Shown here one piece after another: positions 1-7,074 of a stretch of 61,451 nucleotides of DNA. Origin of the DNA: Acidovorax sp. Leaf160 (GTDB lineage Bacteria; Pseudomonadota; Gammaproteobacteria; Burkholderiales; Burkholderiaceae_C). The translations under genes and the position numbers were made by a program. The first letter of the stretch is position 1, and the number at the start of each line of letters is the position of its first letter. Location: positions 160,610 to 222,060 of the forward strand of contig NZ_LMOV01000002.1 of the NCBI RefSeq assembly GCF_001424265.1, given 5' to 3'. The notes under the pieces are model-generated. The model saw only the letters and a program-made list of their open reading frames with translations, made no database searches and was not told the DNA's origin.

Positions 1-755
1 GTGTTGTCCACCAGCGGGCGCTTGCGGCCGAACACGCTCTCTGCGGGCAGCTCGAAGTCGATGCACTCGGCCGCCGTGCGGTAGGGCGCCAGCTTGCCTG
101 CCAGTACGCGGCGGTCGGTGGGCTCGGCATGCGTCTGCTCAGGCCAGGCGATGGGCAGGCCGTCGCGGCGCGCGATCAGGAACAGGCGCTTGCGGATCGT
201 GGGTGCGCCGTGGTCGCAGGCGCGCAGCTCGCGCCAGTCCACCGTGTAGCCGTGGCCGCGCAGCTGGCGCACGAATGACTGGAACGTTTGGCCCTTGCGC
301 GCGGGGTCCGGGCGGGCCAGGCCGTCGGCGCCCACCAGCAGCGGGCCCCAGGTCTGGAATTCCTCGACGTTCTCGAGCATCAGCACGCGCGGCTTGCAGA
401 GCGCCACCCAGCGCATTCCCACCCAGGCCAGGCCTCGGATGTGCTTCGCCACCGGCGTGCCGCCCTTGGCCTTGCTGAAGTGCTTGCAGTCGGGCGACAG
501 CCACACCAGCGCCACCGGCTGGTTGCGGGTGACCTCGATGGGATCCACGTCCCAGACCGACTCGCACAGGTGCTGCGTGTGGGGGTGGTTCAGCGCGTGC
601 ATGGCCAGCGCCTCGGGGTCGTGGTTGATGGCGATGTCCACCGGGCGGCCGAATGCGCGCTCCAGACCGGTGCTGGTGCCTCCGCCGCCGGCGAAGTTGT
701 CAACGATCAGCTCGCCGGGGAAGGCGAGGGGCAGGGTGAAGGCGTCACGCTTCAT
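1..755 (-). CDS. DNA (cytosine-5-)-methyltransferase, C-terminus beyond window
   Basis: Phage-type C5 cytosine methylase. The start codon is at 755 behind AGGAG and the frame runs off the left edge after 251 codons, so the target-recognition part and end are not visible. Motif I (FAGGGGTSTGLE) lies at about residues 21-32, the catalytic Cys is in SPDCKHFSKA (this phage branch has SPDC rather than PPC), motif VI is LENVEEF and motif VIII is RKRLFLIARR. It transfers a methyl group from SAM to cytosine and probably protects phage DNA from host restriction. It ends the visible leftward early operon. No partner restriction enzyme is seen, so it is most likely an orphan methylase. Confidence 0.92.
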   Translation of the reverse strand, partial: MKRDAFTLPLAFPGELIVDNFAGGGGTSTGLERAFGRPVDIAINHDPEALAMHALNHPHTQHLCESVWDVDPIEVTRNQPVALVWLSPDCKHFSKAKGGTPVAKHIRGLAWVGMRWVALCKPRVLMLENVEEFQTWGPLLVGADGLARPDPARKGQTFQSFVRQLRGHGYTVDWRELRACDHGAPTIRKRLFLIARRDGLPIAWPEQTHAEPTDRRVLAGKLAPYRTAAECIDFELPAESVFGRKRPLVDN

Positions 756-773
756 GCGGGCTCCTGAAATGAG

Positions 774-791
774 AAAGCCCGCAATGCGGGC
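774..791 (-). terminator. Terminator-like hairpin before the methylase gene
   Basis: On the minus strand GCCCGC-ATT-GCGGGC is followed by TTTCTCATTT and then, within about 15 bases, by the AGGAG and ATG of the methylase. The U tract is interrupted, so it is a weak terminator or a leader hairpin. Confidence 0.4.
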
Positions 792-865
792 CGGGGGGGT
801 GAGAAATCAATTCGCCGCCCCGACTGTCGGGGCGATACCATCGCGCCTTCACTACAGGGGCCGAA

Positions 866-1525
866 ATGCTGGGGAATGTGATTTGCCGGAACGCGGCCGC
901 TGTCGCGCTATCTGTCGCCTGCGCAGGAGCTGCGCACGCAGCAGTCGTCTATGACACTTCGGCCGCACCCGGCGCCATCAGCGGCTACACCGCGAGTGGA
1001 AATTTGCAACTCGCGGCTAAGATCACCCTCGACACAGCCGCGGTCGTGGATTTGTTGACTCTCCAGCTGTTTGAATTCGTCGTGCCTTCGGTGATCTCGG
1101 TGCGGGTTTGCGCCGACGGTCTCAACGGGGCTCAGCCTGATCTGACCAACTGCACAGCTTTCCGACAAATTGAGCCGCTGCCCCGAAGTGGCGGTAGCTA
1201 TGGCCGGACGCGCTTCGTCGGCGAGCGGACTTTTTCTCCGGGTGTGCCCGGCTGGGTCGTCCTGAGCGCCTCTTCGGGCGGAGCAGCTTGGGCATTCACC
1301 TCGGTAGTGGCGCCGGGGAATGCTTATGTAACAGACCCATCTGGTTCGCCTGCCTGGCAGCCCAGGCCCGCGAACTTACTACTGCGCCTGGAGACGGACG
1401 CCGCAGCTGCCGCTTTGGCTTCACTGCGGCCGACACCGGTCCCAGGTATCGGCATGCCAGGCCTGTTGGCGTTGTCGGCCGCTCTGGCGCTTGCCGGCAT
1501 CGCCGCTTCAAGGCGGCGCGCCTGA
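866..1525 (+). CDS. Secreted protein with CTERM-type C-terminal sorting signal
   Basis: 219 aa. An N-terminal signal peptide (hydrophobic core up to about residue 28, ending AAHAA) is followed by a beta-rich extracellular region. The C-terminus has a short Pro/Gly motif (VPGIGMPG), a hydrophobic helix and RRR, the tripartite layout of PEP-CTERM/IPTL-CTERM sorting signals. It is transcribed against the surrounding leftward early genes, so it looks like an independently expressed accessory (moron) gene. The second such gene in this prophage, at 37295, carries a textbook IPTL motif. The exact CTERM subfamily and the function are not known. Confidence 0.65.
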   Translation: MLGNVICRNAAAVALSVACAGAAHAAVVYDTSAAPGAISGYTASGNLQLAAKITLDTAAVVDLLTLQLFEFVVPSVISVRVCADGLNGAQPDLTNCTAFRQIEPLPRSGGSYGRTRFVGERTFSPGVPGWVVLSASSGGAAWAFTSVVAPGNAYVTDPSGSPAWQPRPANLLLRLETDAAAAALASLRPTPVPGIGMPGLLALSAALALAGIAASRRRA

Positions 1526-1604
1526 GCCTTCTTAGGCGTGGCTGGGAATGTTCCGAACCGCCCGCGCTGGGGCGGGTAGGTCAGGGGCTATCTGCCGGGG
1601 TGGG

Positions 1605-2099
1605 TTACAGCACCAGGTGTGCACCTCGGTAGCTGAGCGGGTCGCGGAAGGGAATGTCGCCCTCGTCCATGTCGTCAAATCCCGATGAGGCGCGCGGCGC
1701 CGGTGCTGGGGCTCGGGGCGCTGGAGCAGGCCGGCGTGCGGCAGGCGCCGTCGCCGGAGCGCGCTGCGAGTCGTCGGGCACGCCGCCGCGGGTGAACTCG
1801 ATGTTCGCCACGCGGCCTACCAGCTTGACACCCTGGCCGCCGTCGCGCTTCTCGTAGGTCTCGACGTGCAGATCCTCGATGTGCATGAGGAACTGAGCGC
1901 CCTTGACCAGCCATTGCTGCAGCTTCGGCCCGCGGTCACCCCAGAGCGCGGCGTCGATCCACTGCGTGGGCTGCTTGCCGCTCTGGTCCTTGCGCCCGTA
2001 GTTGTAGGCCAGGGCCAATCCGGCTACGTCGTCGCCGCCTTGCGTGGCGCGCAACTCGGCGTCTCGACCCAGCGTGAAGAGTCCAATGAGGGTTGCCAT
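1605..2099 (-). CDS. ssb: Single-stranded DNA-binding protein
   Basis: 164 aa. An N-terminal OB fold (LIGLFTLGRDAELR ... AYNYGRKD ... IDAALWGDRGPKL) is followed by a Pro/Ala-rich linker and an acidic tip (DDMDEGDIPF). Bacterial SSBs normally end at the DIPF tip; here 13 more residues (RDPLSYRGAHLVL) follow. It coats ssDNA during phage replication and recombination and belongs to the erf-exonuclease-ssb recombination cassette, 12 bases downstream of the exonuclease gene. Confidence 0.9.
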   Translation of the reverse strand: MATLIGLFTLGRDAELRATQGGDDVAGLALAYNYGRKDQSGKQPTQWIDAALWGDRGPKLQQWLVKGAQFLMHIEDLHVETYEKRDGGQGVKLVGRVANIEFTRGGVPDDSQRAPATAPAARRPAPAPRAPAPAPRASSGFDDMDEGDIPFRDPLSYRGAHLVL

Positions 2100-2111
2100 G
2101 TGTCGTGATCC

Positions 2112-2759
2112 TTATGCGGCCTGCTTGGCCTGTTCGTCGTTGGTGGCCAGCGCGGCGCGCAGCGTGTCTTCGTAGCCCTTCACCAGCCGCGCGAACGCCA
2201 GCAGGTCGGCCTCGAGCGCCTCGATGGCGTCCTCGTCGCGCGTGATGCGCTTGATGACCATGTGGTTCAGGTCGGGCACCCACAGCACGAGATCCACCCA
2301 CTGGCGGCCCAGCAGCCAGAGGTAGCCCAGGCACTGGTCCATGTACGCGGAGACATCGCCCTCGGCAACGGCGGTGAAAAGCGTGTCGCTGCTGACCATC
2401 GTCTTGATCTCCAGCACGCCGTCGTCATCGATCAGGCCATCCGGGCTCAGGCCGTAGAGGCCGTCTTCCGTGGTGAAGAAGCCCACCTCGTCCACCAGGT
2501 TGCCGGTGCGGCGCTCGTACGCCAACCGGGCCAGCGGCTCCTGCTCCGTGCCGGAACGCATTGCGGCGTTCTGGAACTTCGCCGGGGCGCGGCCGCCCAC
2601 GCGCTCGCGCGCCGTGTCCATGGCGTAGGCCAGGCAGTTCTTCGATGGCCCGCCCTTCGCCAGCTTCTCGCGGCAGTCCTTGAAGCGCGACCCGGTGATG
2701 CAGCCCTTGCGCGCGGCCAGCCAGGCCTCGGAGCCCTGTTCGTGGTTGTGGTGGATCAT
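2112..2759 (-). CDS. YqaJ/lambda-type recombination exonuclease
   Basis: 215 aa. The restriction-endonuclease-like core has SPDGLIDDDGVLEIKT at about residues 104-119, giving the D...ExK metal-binding triad of the YqaJ viral recombinase/lambda exonuclease family. It resects dsDNA 5' to 3' to make 3' tails for the annealase. Its ATG overlaps the end of the Erf gene by 4 bases, so the two are translationally coupled, as expected for a SynExo pair. Confidence 0.9.
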   Translation of the reverse strand: MIHHNHEQGSEAWLAARKGCITGSRFKDCREKLAKGGPSKNCLAYAMDTARERVGGRAPAKFQNAAMRSGTEQEPLARLAYERRTGNLVDEVGFFTTEDGLYGLSPDGLIDDDGVLEIKTMVSSDTLFTAVAEGDVSAYMDQCLGYLWLLGRQWVDLVLWVPDLNHMVIKRITRDEDAIEALEADLLAFARLVKGYEDTLRAALATNDEQAKQAA

Positions 2760-3529
2760 TGCTTGGCTCCTTGCTGGTCGGCGGCCTTGGCAGCCTTCTT
2801 CAGGGCGTAGCTCTCGGGCTCAAGCGCTTCGCGGTCGGCAGGCGAGAGACTCTTGATGTGCGCGCTCAGGGAGGCCCAACCGCCCATGGCCGCCTCGCGC
2901 GCGGCGGTGATGAGCGCTAGGGGCACGGTGGCGGCGGGCGTGTTGCCGTCGGTGTCGTCTCCGCCTTCGGCCACGCCGCAGATGGCCTTGAGGGTGTAGC
3001 GCTCCAGGTAGCTCTTCGTGCTGGCCCGGGCCTGCAGCGGGTTCTTCGCGCCGCCCGCGTCCGGCGGACCGCCCATGCTGACCGTTTCGGAATGGCCGCC
3101 CACGTGCTTCAGCGTGCACGTCACCTCCAGCCAGTCCTTTTCGTCGCGTGTCAGCTTCCACGAGGTGCTGAGCCCGTGGCGAGAGAGGGCCGGCGTCACC
3201 GCGTCCACCACGTCGTGCAGTTCGGCGTATTCCTTGCCGCGCAGTGGGCCGTCCGTTACCTTGCGGCCCTTCACGATGCGCACGGCCTCGGCCTTGAAAG
3301 CGGCGAACGCAGAGTTGTAGGCCTTCTCGGCTTCCTTGCGCTCCCAGCGGTCCTGCAGGTCCATCATCTTCTCGACCTGCTCCAGGCTGGCGCCCTGGTT
3401 CATCGCGGCCATCATCATGGCGGCGGGGGAGTTGGCAGCCAGTGCGCCCTGGTGCTGAGTTGCCAGTGGCTGCGCAGCGCGCGGGGCCGTCTCAAGCTCC
3501 AGCACTTCGGTGTCGGTTGCTGTGGTCAT
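2756..3529 (-). CDS. erf: ERF-family single-strand annealing protein
   Basis: 257 aa. The central ERF domain is recognisable: WERKEAEKAYNSAFAAFKAE, then DVVDAVTPALSRHGLSTSW, then ASTKSYLERYTLKAICG. The tail is variable and lysine-rich. It anneals complementary single strands made by the adjacent exonuclease, giving RecA-independent phage recombination. It overlaps the exonuclease gene by 4 bases. Confidence 0.92.
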   Translation of the reverse strand: MTTATDTEVLELETAPRAAQPLATQHQGALAANSPAAMMMAAMNQGASLEQVEKMMDLQDRWERKEAEKAYNSAFAAFKAEAVRIVKGRKVTDGPLRGKEYAELHDVVDAVTPALSRHGLSTSWKLTRDEKDWLEVTCTLKHVGGHSETVSMGGPPDAGGAKNPLQARASTKSYLERYTLKAICGVAEGGDDTDGNTPAATVPLALITAAREAAMGGWASLSAHIKSLSPADREALEPESYALKKAAKAADQQGAKQ

Positions 3530-3536
3530 GTGATCC

Positions 3537-3644
3537 TCAATGTGGTGGTGGCAGGAATGCGGTGATGACGCCGGCCGCGAAGCCAGCGGCGGCGAAGCAA
3601 GCGAGCGTCAAGGCTGCGAGCTGGATGGTGCGGAGGATGGTCAA
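3537..3644 (-). CDS. Small single-span membrane protein, TTG start
   Basis: 35 aa, MTILRTIQLAALTLACFAAA followed by about 15 more residues ending PPPH. Its TTG start overlaps the TGA of the upstream small membrane protein gene (TTGA), and its stop lies 8 bases before the Erf start, so it fits neatly into the operon. One hydrophobic helix covers about residues 8-30. The function is unknown; the call rests on gap-filling position, coupling and hydrophobic pattern. Confidence 0.55.
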   Translation of the reverse strand: MTILRTIQLAALTLACFAAAGFAAGVITAFLPPPH

Positions 3645-3841
3645 CGGGACAGCTCCGCGACTTGCTGCAGAAACTCCTGGCGGGCCTGCGCGCGGGCGGC
3701 GACAGGCGCAGCTTCGACTTCTTCCGCTACGGCCTGGGCAGTCTCCAGTTCGTCAGGGCCGTCCAGCAGGTGGCTTGTGCCCAGAAGGAGCGCCACGGCA
3801 AGTGCTGCGGACCAGAGCTTGATGTTCTCGATGGGTGGCAT
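3641..3841 (-). CDS. Small membrane-anchored hypothetical protein
   Basis: 66 aa starting MPPIENIKLWSAALAVALLL. One N-terminal membrane helix (about 9-25) precedes an Ala/Glu/Gln-rich helical tail. An ATG further upstream exists but would overlap the preceding gene, so the start at 3841 is preferred. It is part of the early left operon; function not recognised. Confidence 0.6.
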   Translation of the reverse strand: MPPIENIKLWSAALAVALLLGTSHLLDGPDELETAQAVAEEVEAAPVAARAQARQEFLQQVAELSR

Positions 3842-3851
3842 GTTCGATCCT

Positions 3852-4055
3852 TCAGGTGGTGGCCCGGAAGAGGGCGATGCGCGCCCGGAGCTGGGCGGCG
3901 GGTGTGTCGGTGCAGCCGGCGAGAGCGGCTTCGGCCTCTGCCAGCAGTGCGCGGGCGGCGTCGAGGCTCTTGGCCTCACGCTGCGCGCGCTGGCTGGCGC
4001 GGATGACTGCGGGCGACGGCAGCGACCAGGTGCGGCGGGTGACGTCGGCTGTCAT
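3852..4055 (-). CDS. Small helical hypothetical phage protein
   Basis: 67 aa starting MTADVTRRTW. The rest is Ala/Arg/Glu-rich and predicted helical. Its ATG overlaps the stop of the upstream gene (ATGA), which fixes the start. No family recognised. Confidence 0.6.
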   Translation of the reverse strand: MTADVTRRTWSLPSPAVIRASQRAQREAKSLDAARALLAEAEAALAGCTDTPAAQLRARIALFRATT

Positions 4056-4240
4056 CCGCCCATCCCAGGCTGCGCCGCAGCGCGGATCTGCAGGTTCAGC
4101 GCCACGCTGTCGCGGATGCCCTCGCGGTGCTGCATGTGCTCGATGTCGGCCTGCGCTCGGTGGTCTTCGTCTGCCGGTGTGCCAGGCGCGATCCACACGC
4201 GGTGCAGATCGGTGCGGCGGACGGTGGGGTGCTGGTTCAT
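4052..4240 (-). CDS. Small hypothetical phage protein
   Basis: 62 aa starting MNQHPTVRRTDLHRVW, charged and soluble. The RBS GGGAG is 6 bases before the ATG, directly after a T6-tailed hairpin. It is coupled by ATGA overlap to the next gene. Function unknown. Confidence 0.6.
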   Translation of the reverse strand: MNQHPTVRRTDLHRVWIAPGTPADEDHRAQADIEHMQHREGIRDSVALNLQIRAAAQPGMGG

Positions 4241-4252
4241 GGTTCTCCCTGC

Positions 4253-4275
4253 ATGAAAAAAGCCACCTCGGTGGG
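4253..4275 (-). terminator. Hairpin plus T6 before gene 4052-4240
   Basis: On the minus strand a bulged GCC(C)ACC/GGTGGC hairpin is followed by TTTTTT, then the RBS and ATG of the next gene. It is less regular than the other hairpins in the operon. Confidence 0.45.
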
Positions 4276-4287
4276 CGGCCTGGTGGG

Positions 4288-4713
4288 TCAGTGGGATTCG
4301 TTCGCCGAGATGGCGTCGGGCCAGGGGATGCCTGACGCGACCGCTGTAGCGACTCGCTCACGCCCCATTGCCGTCATCGTTGGGTGCGTGTGGAGGCAGC
4401 AGTCCGCGGCTTCCTCGAAGGATTCAGCGCGCGCAAGACAGATAGGGCACTGCATCGGCTGACTGCCGCCGGCTGTCGGATGGCAATCTGCTGCGTCTGC
4501 CTCTTCGCGGTAGACGGACCGGCAGGCCGAGCATCGAAAGCGCTCGTAGACATCCGGCCTGCAGCAGCTCCTTGCGTCGTCCTCGTCGTCATGCGACTCA
4601 TCGCATATGCTGCAGACCCAGACCATTTCGGTGGGGCCTTCGCAGGTCGCCAACATGTTCGGGCCGTCAGTGTTGAGCTGGGCCAACCGGGTGAAGAAGC
4701 CAGCAGAAGCCAT
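4288..4713 (-). CDS. Cys-rich, probable zinc-finger phage protein
   Basis: 141 aa from an ATG behind TTGGAG. Three short repeats each carry CxxC and a downstream Cys/His cluster: VCSICDES, RCSACRSVY and QCPICLARA, each followed by an acidic/Ala helix with CC or DCH. This suggests three tandem zinc-binding units, probably for nucleic-acid or protein contacts. The longer frame upstream runs through a terminator hairpin and was not used. No specific function recognised. Confidence 0.65.
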   Translation of the reverse strand: MASAGFFTRLAQLNTDGPNMLATCEGPTEMVWVCSICDESHDDEDDARSCCRPDVYERFRCSACRSVYREEADAADCHPTAGGSQPMQCPICLARAESFEEAADCCLHTHPTMTAMGRERVATAVASGIPWPDAISANESH

Positions 4714-4726
4714 TGCGCGCTCCAAT

Positions 4727-4750
4727 GAAAAAGCCCGCATGCGGCGGGCT
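4727..4750 (-). terminator. Intrinsic terminator upstream of Cys-rich gene
   Basis: Minus strand AGCCCGC-CGCAT-GCGGGCT followed by a T5-T6 run: a 7 bp GC stem with a 5-base loop. It lies between the first operon gene and the Cys-rich gene and ends about 14 bases before the latter's ATG. Confidence 0.7.
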
Positions 4751-4832
4751 GGTGTGGTGTAGAAAGACCGCTGCCCCGAAGGGCAGCCGCCGCAGGGTTC
4801 GTGGTCCTGCAGCGGCGCGGTGAAGGGCGGCT

Positions 4833-5333
4833 CTAAGCGGAGACGCCGAAATAGGTGCAGGGCTTCCACCTGCTGCGCTCACGGCCAGGAACTCCCGACC
4901 CGCTCTTGATGGTGGCCGGTGCTGATCTCCGGCTTGCTTCCGCGTGCGGTGGGTCCGATCCCCGCGTGCGCCCGCCAAGGTTGATACGCACGTCGTTTGG
5001 CTGGGGGTTGCCTGTTTCCCGGTTTTTGATTGAAGGCCGGCACCTTCTTTGCCGTGGGCGGTGTCCCGCTGTGGCCGCTTCCAGTCCCCTAGACACTTGC
5101 GCATCAGCCTGCGCATTCACCATCACATCGGCACACTGCGAGACTCCCCGCCCTCGGTTGCTATCCGAGCCTGACGGTTCGACGCGGCATTGCTGCGCGC
5201 AGCTGATCAGGCTGCGCCAGTGGGCCGATGTGATGGCCCTCCAAAGAGGGCATTCATTCGCGAACTGATCCCGGCCCAGCTCGCTTGCTTGCCTCCACCC
5301 TCGGGCTAGATGGGCGTGCACCTCGGCGGGCAC
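4833..5333 (-). CDS. Putative Icd/Ash-type prophage ORF, first gene after pL
   Basis: 166 aa, MPAEVHAHLARGWRQASELG at the start and SIKNRETGNPQPNDVRINLG in the second half. The frame is open throughout and begins about 70 bases after the predicted pL start. The composition and position resemble short prophage regulators annotated as Ash or host cell-division inhibitor Icd-like, but this assignment is from memory of the family style and is tentative. It has no transmembrane segment or enzyme motif. Confidence 0.45.
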   Translation of the reverse strand: MPAEVHAHLARGWRQASELGRDQFANECPLWRAITSAHWRSLISCAQQCRVEPSGSDSNRGRGVSQCADVMVNAQADAQVSRGLEAATAGHRPRQRRCRPSIKNRETGNPQPNDVRINLGGRTRGSDPPHAEASRRSAPATIKSGSGVPGRERSRWKPCTYFGVSA

Positions 5334-5411
5334 TCAGCTACGGGATTCCTTCGCTGCCATCAGTCGTTGCCGTCATCGCTTACCAGTCGGAGCTGGGGTG
5401 GCGATGGGTGA

Positions 5412-5453
5412 AGTTTAGCCATCACGCAACTAACAGTCAAGCGATCGCTAAAC
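5412..5453 (-). promoter_or_regulatory. pL promoter with two repressor operators (OL)
   Basis: Two 18-bp operators, GTTTAGCCATCACGCAAC (5413-5430) and GTCAAGCGATCGCTAAAC (5436-5453), are separated by 5 bases. On the minus strand they embed a promoter with -35 TTGACT (5440-5435), a 17-base spacer and -10 TAAACT (5417-5412). The whole module is an inverted near-copy of 10128-10169 in front of cro. It should drive the leftward early operon under repressor control. Confidence 0.88.
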
Positions 5454-5498
5454 TGATTCGGTAAAATTTCTCCACGCCCCTTGGGCGAAGGAGCAACA

Positions 5499-5819
5499 AT
5501 GGAACGAGCGGGCGAAAAAAATCCCACGCGGTGGTGGGCAGGGTGGGCAGGGTGGGCCGGACGCCGGGCGGAGCGCGTGCGGATGCGGCGGCTTTCGGAG
5601 CGTGGCGAGTGGGGCTACGTGCCGCCCGGCTGCGTCGTCATGTCGCGCCGCAGCTATCGCATCATCGGCGCGGGCCTCTGCGTGGTGCTGCTGACCAACA
5701 TGGTCATCCTCGCCGGCCAGTGGCCGTCCGTGTGGGCCCCCTACTTGGCGACCCAGTCCAGGACCACGGGCACCGCTGCAATGACCCCGCCGACTGCAGC
5801 GACCAGCGCCACCCAGTAG
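5499..5819 (+). CDS. Small membrane protein next to OL
   Basis: 106 aa from an ATG with GAAGGAG upstream. It starts MERAGEKNPTRWWAGWAGWAG, has an Arg-rich middle and a membrane helix at about residues 60-80. It is divergent from pL, and its 3' end overlaps the convergent gene 5741-6181 by 79 bases. The WAG repeats are encoded by a G-quadruplex-forming tract. Function unknown. Confidence 0.5.
   Translation: MERAGEKNPTRWWAGWAGWAGRRAERVRMRRLSERGEWGYVPPGCVVMSRRSYRIIGAGLCVVLLTNMVILAGQWPSVWAPYLATQSRTTGTAAMTPPTAATSATQ
5536..5556 (+). other. G-quadruplex motif
   Basis: Five GGG runs separated by CA, T, CA and T lie within 21 bases, inside the first 60 bases of gene 5499-5819 and about 80 bases from OL. 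The same bases encode the WAGWAGWAG repeat. Confidence 0.6.
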
Positions 5820-6181
5820 TTCCGGTCCTTCCACCATGCGGGCCGTTCGAAGGCGGCGGCCTGCCGCCTGAGCAGTTCAGCGTTGATGGCCATCTTCGCG
5901 CCATCGTCAAGCACTCCGTCCTCAGGCATCTTCTCGCGCGTCAGGTAGCGCATCAGCTCGTCATCCGGCATTTGGCGAATCCGCTCGACCCTCAACGAGT
6001 AGATCTGCGGCGGAGCCGGCGGCGAAGGCGGGTGGACAAAAGCAGGTGGGCGCGGGAAGGAGAAGTCTTCCTCGGCGGCTTTCGCCCGGCGCGGGCGGTA
6101 CTGCTCCGGAAGCTCGTCCGTGCCAGCCAAGTCAGCAAGCTGCTGGATGCTGAGCCGCTTCTGGGGTGTCTCGTTTGCCAT
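5741..6181 (-). CDS. Hypothetical protein with C-terminal membrane helix
   Basis: 146 aa starting MANETPQKRLSIQQLADLAG. It has a Pro-rich middle, a helical part (RQMPDDELMRYLTREKMPED) and one C-terminal membrane span (YWVALVAAVGGVIAAVPVVL). It lies in the immunity region transcribed in the same direction as the repressor. The topology suggests a cytoplasmic domain tethered to the inner membrane, as in some superinfection-exclusion proteins, but no family is recognised. Confidence 0.65.
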   Translation of the reverse strand: MANETPQKRLSIQQLADLAGTDELPEQYRPRRAKAAEEDFSFPRPPAFVHPPSPPAPPQIYSLRVERIRQMPDDELMRYLTREKMPEDGVLDDGAKMAINAELLRRQAAAFERPAWWKDRNYWVALVAAVGGVIAAVPVVLDWVAK

Positions 6182-6223
6182 CGATGCCTCCTGATGGGCA
6201 TCGATTCTCGCAGGGCGGCTGCT

Positions 6224-6436
6224 TCAGAACGGCGCCTGCGACACGGTGACGCTGGCTGGCCCCAGCCCTGACCAGATCAGCGAGCCGCTCGAGCGCTCGC
6301 GCACCTCGAACCAGCCCGGCTGCACCTGGCGCAGCTCGTACTCGGCGGCCGGCAGCGGCAGGATCGCCACGGACGGGAATGGCCCGCCCCATGAGGGCAT
6401 GGTGAGCAGGGTGGGGTGGTCTGGTGGGCAGTTCAT
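6224..6436 (-). CDS. Small hypothetical protein in SOS-controlled pair
   Basis: 70 aa starting MNCPPDHPTLLTMPSWGGPF. It begins 1 base after the stop of the gene downstream of the LexA box, so the two form an operon. The C-terminal half is beta-rich (YELRQVQPGWFEVRERSSGS). Function unknown. Confidence 0.65.
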   Translation of the reverse strand: MNCPPDHPTLLTMPSWGGPFPSVAILPLPAAEYELRQVQPGWFEVRERSSGSLIWSGLGPASVTVSQAPF

Positions 6437-6437
6437 G

Positions 6438-6896
6438 TCATCGCTTCCAGTCGGGAGCGTCCGGGTGGGCCGCCAGCCACTTGGCGCTGGAGGTCGGCTC
6501 GTCCGGCGAGCTTTCCTCGATGGGAAGCCGCCTCACCCACTTGGAGGGATCGAAGGGCGCCAGGGGCGGCGCGTCCATGCTCATGCAAGGGCGAACCAGC
6601 CAGAGCTGCTGGTATTCGGCGCAGCGCTTGTCCTCGGGTGTGGTCTTGATCACGTACCCCCTGAACAGGAGCGCGTCGCCCACGACATCCACGACCTCGG
6701 GGTCGAACAAGTGCAGCGTAGGCACGGGCGTGGTGCCCCAGTCCGTCAGAAGCTCAGCGCTCCGCATGGACCGCCGGGACGCCATGACCCGGCCCCCATG
6801 CTGCTCGAAGACCATCCGCCCGCGGATTGGCGCCGGCCATTCGCCGGGGCGCAGCCGGATGCCATCAAGGCGGAGGGTAGTGACTTCGCAGAACAC
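6438..6896 (-). CDS. SOS-regulated hypothetical protein
   Basis: 152 aa with a GTG start at 6896, beginning MFCEVTTLRLDGIRLRPGEW. The start codon abuts a perfect CTGT-N8-ACAG LexA box with TATATT inside it as a likely -10. The mRNA would therefore be leaderless or nearly so, and synthesis should rise on DNA damage. The protein appears to be an all-beta/alpha cytoplasmic domain of a type seen in betaproteobacterial phages; the biochemical role is not recognised. Confidence 0.7.
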   Translation of the reverse strand: MFCEVTTLRLDGIRLRPGEWPAPIRGRMVFEQHGGRVMASRRSMRSAELLTDWGTTPVPTLHLFDPEVVDVVGDALLFRGYVIKTTPEDKRCAEYQQLWLVRPCMSMDAPPLAPFDPSKWVRRLPIEESSPDEPTSSAKWLAAHPDAPDWKR

Positions 6897-6911
6897 TGTT
6901 CAAATATACAG
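6896..6911 (-). promoter_or_regulatory. LexA (SOS) box
   Basis: CTGTTCAAATATACAG matches CTGT-N8-ACAG exactly and extends to ACACTGT...ACAGTGT. It sits over the -10/start region of gene 6438-6896. The 160 bases upstream to 7074 hold no convincing gene. Confidence 0.85.
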
Positions 6912-7074
6912 TGTTTGCAGTCCGCGGGTCCTACCTTTCGCGTGACACGTCGGTTTTAGAGTGAGCCACCTACAGGAGTTGTCATGACCGACCAACCGGC
7001 AATCGCTCCGACCAGCCGCCCATGAGAGATCGGTCTCGACTGCCTGGATGAGGTTCGCTAATAGATGAGCGGCT

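Noticed and set aside
6984-7025. 13-codon plus-strand ORF with a good RBS (MTDQPAIAPTSRP)
   Set aside because: Too short to support; may be a remnant or chance match.
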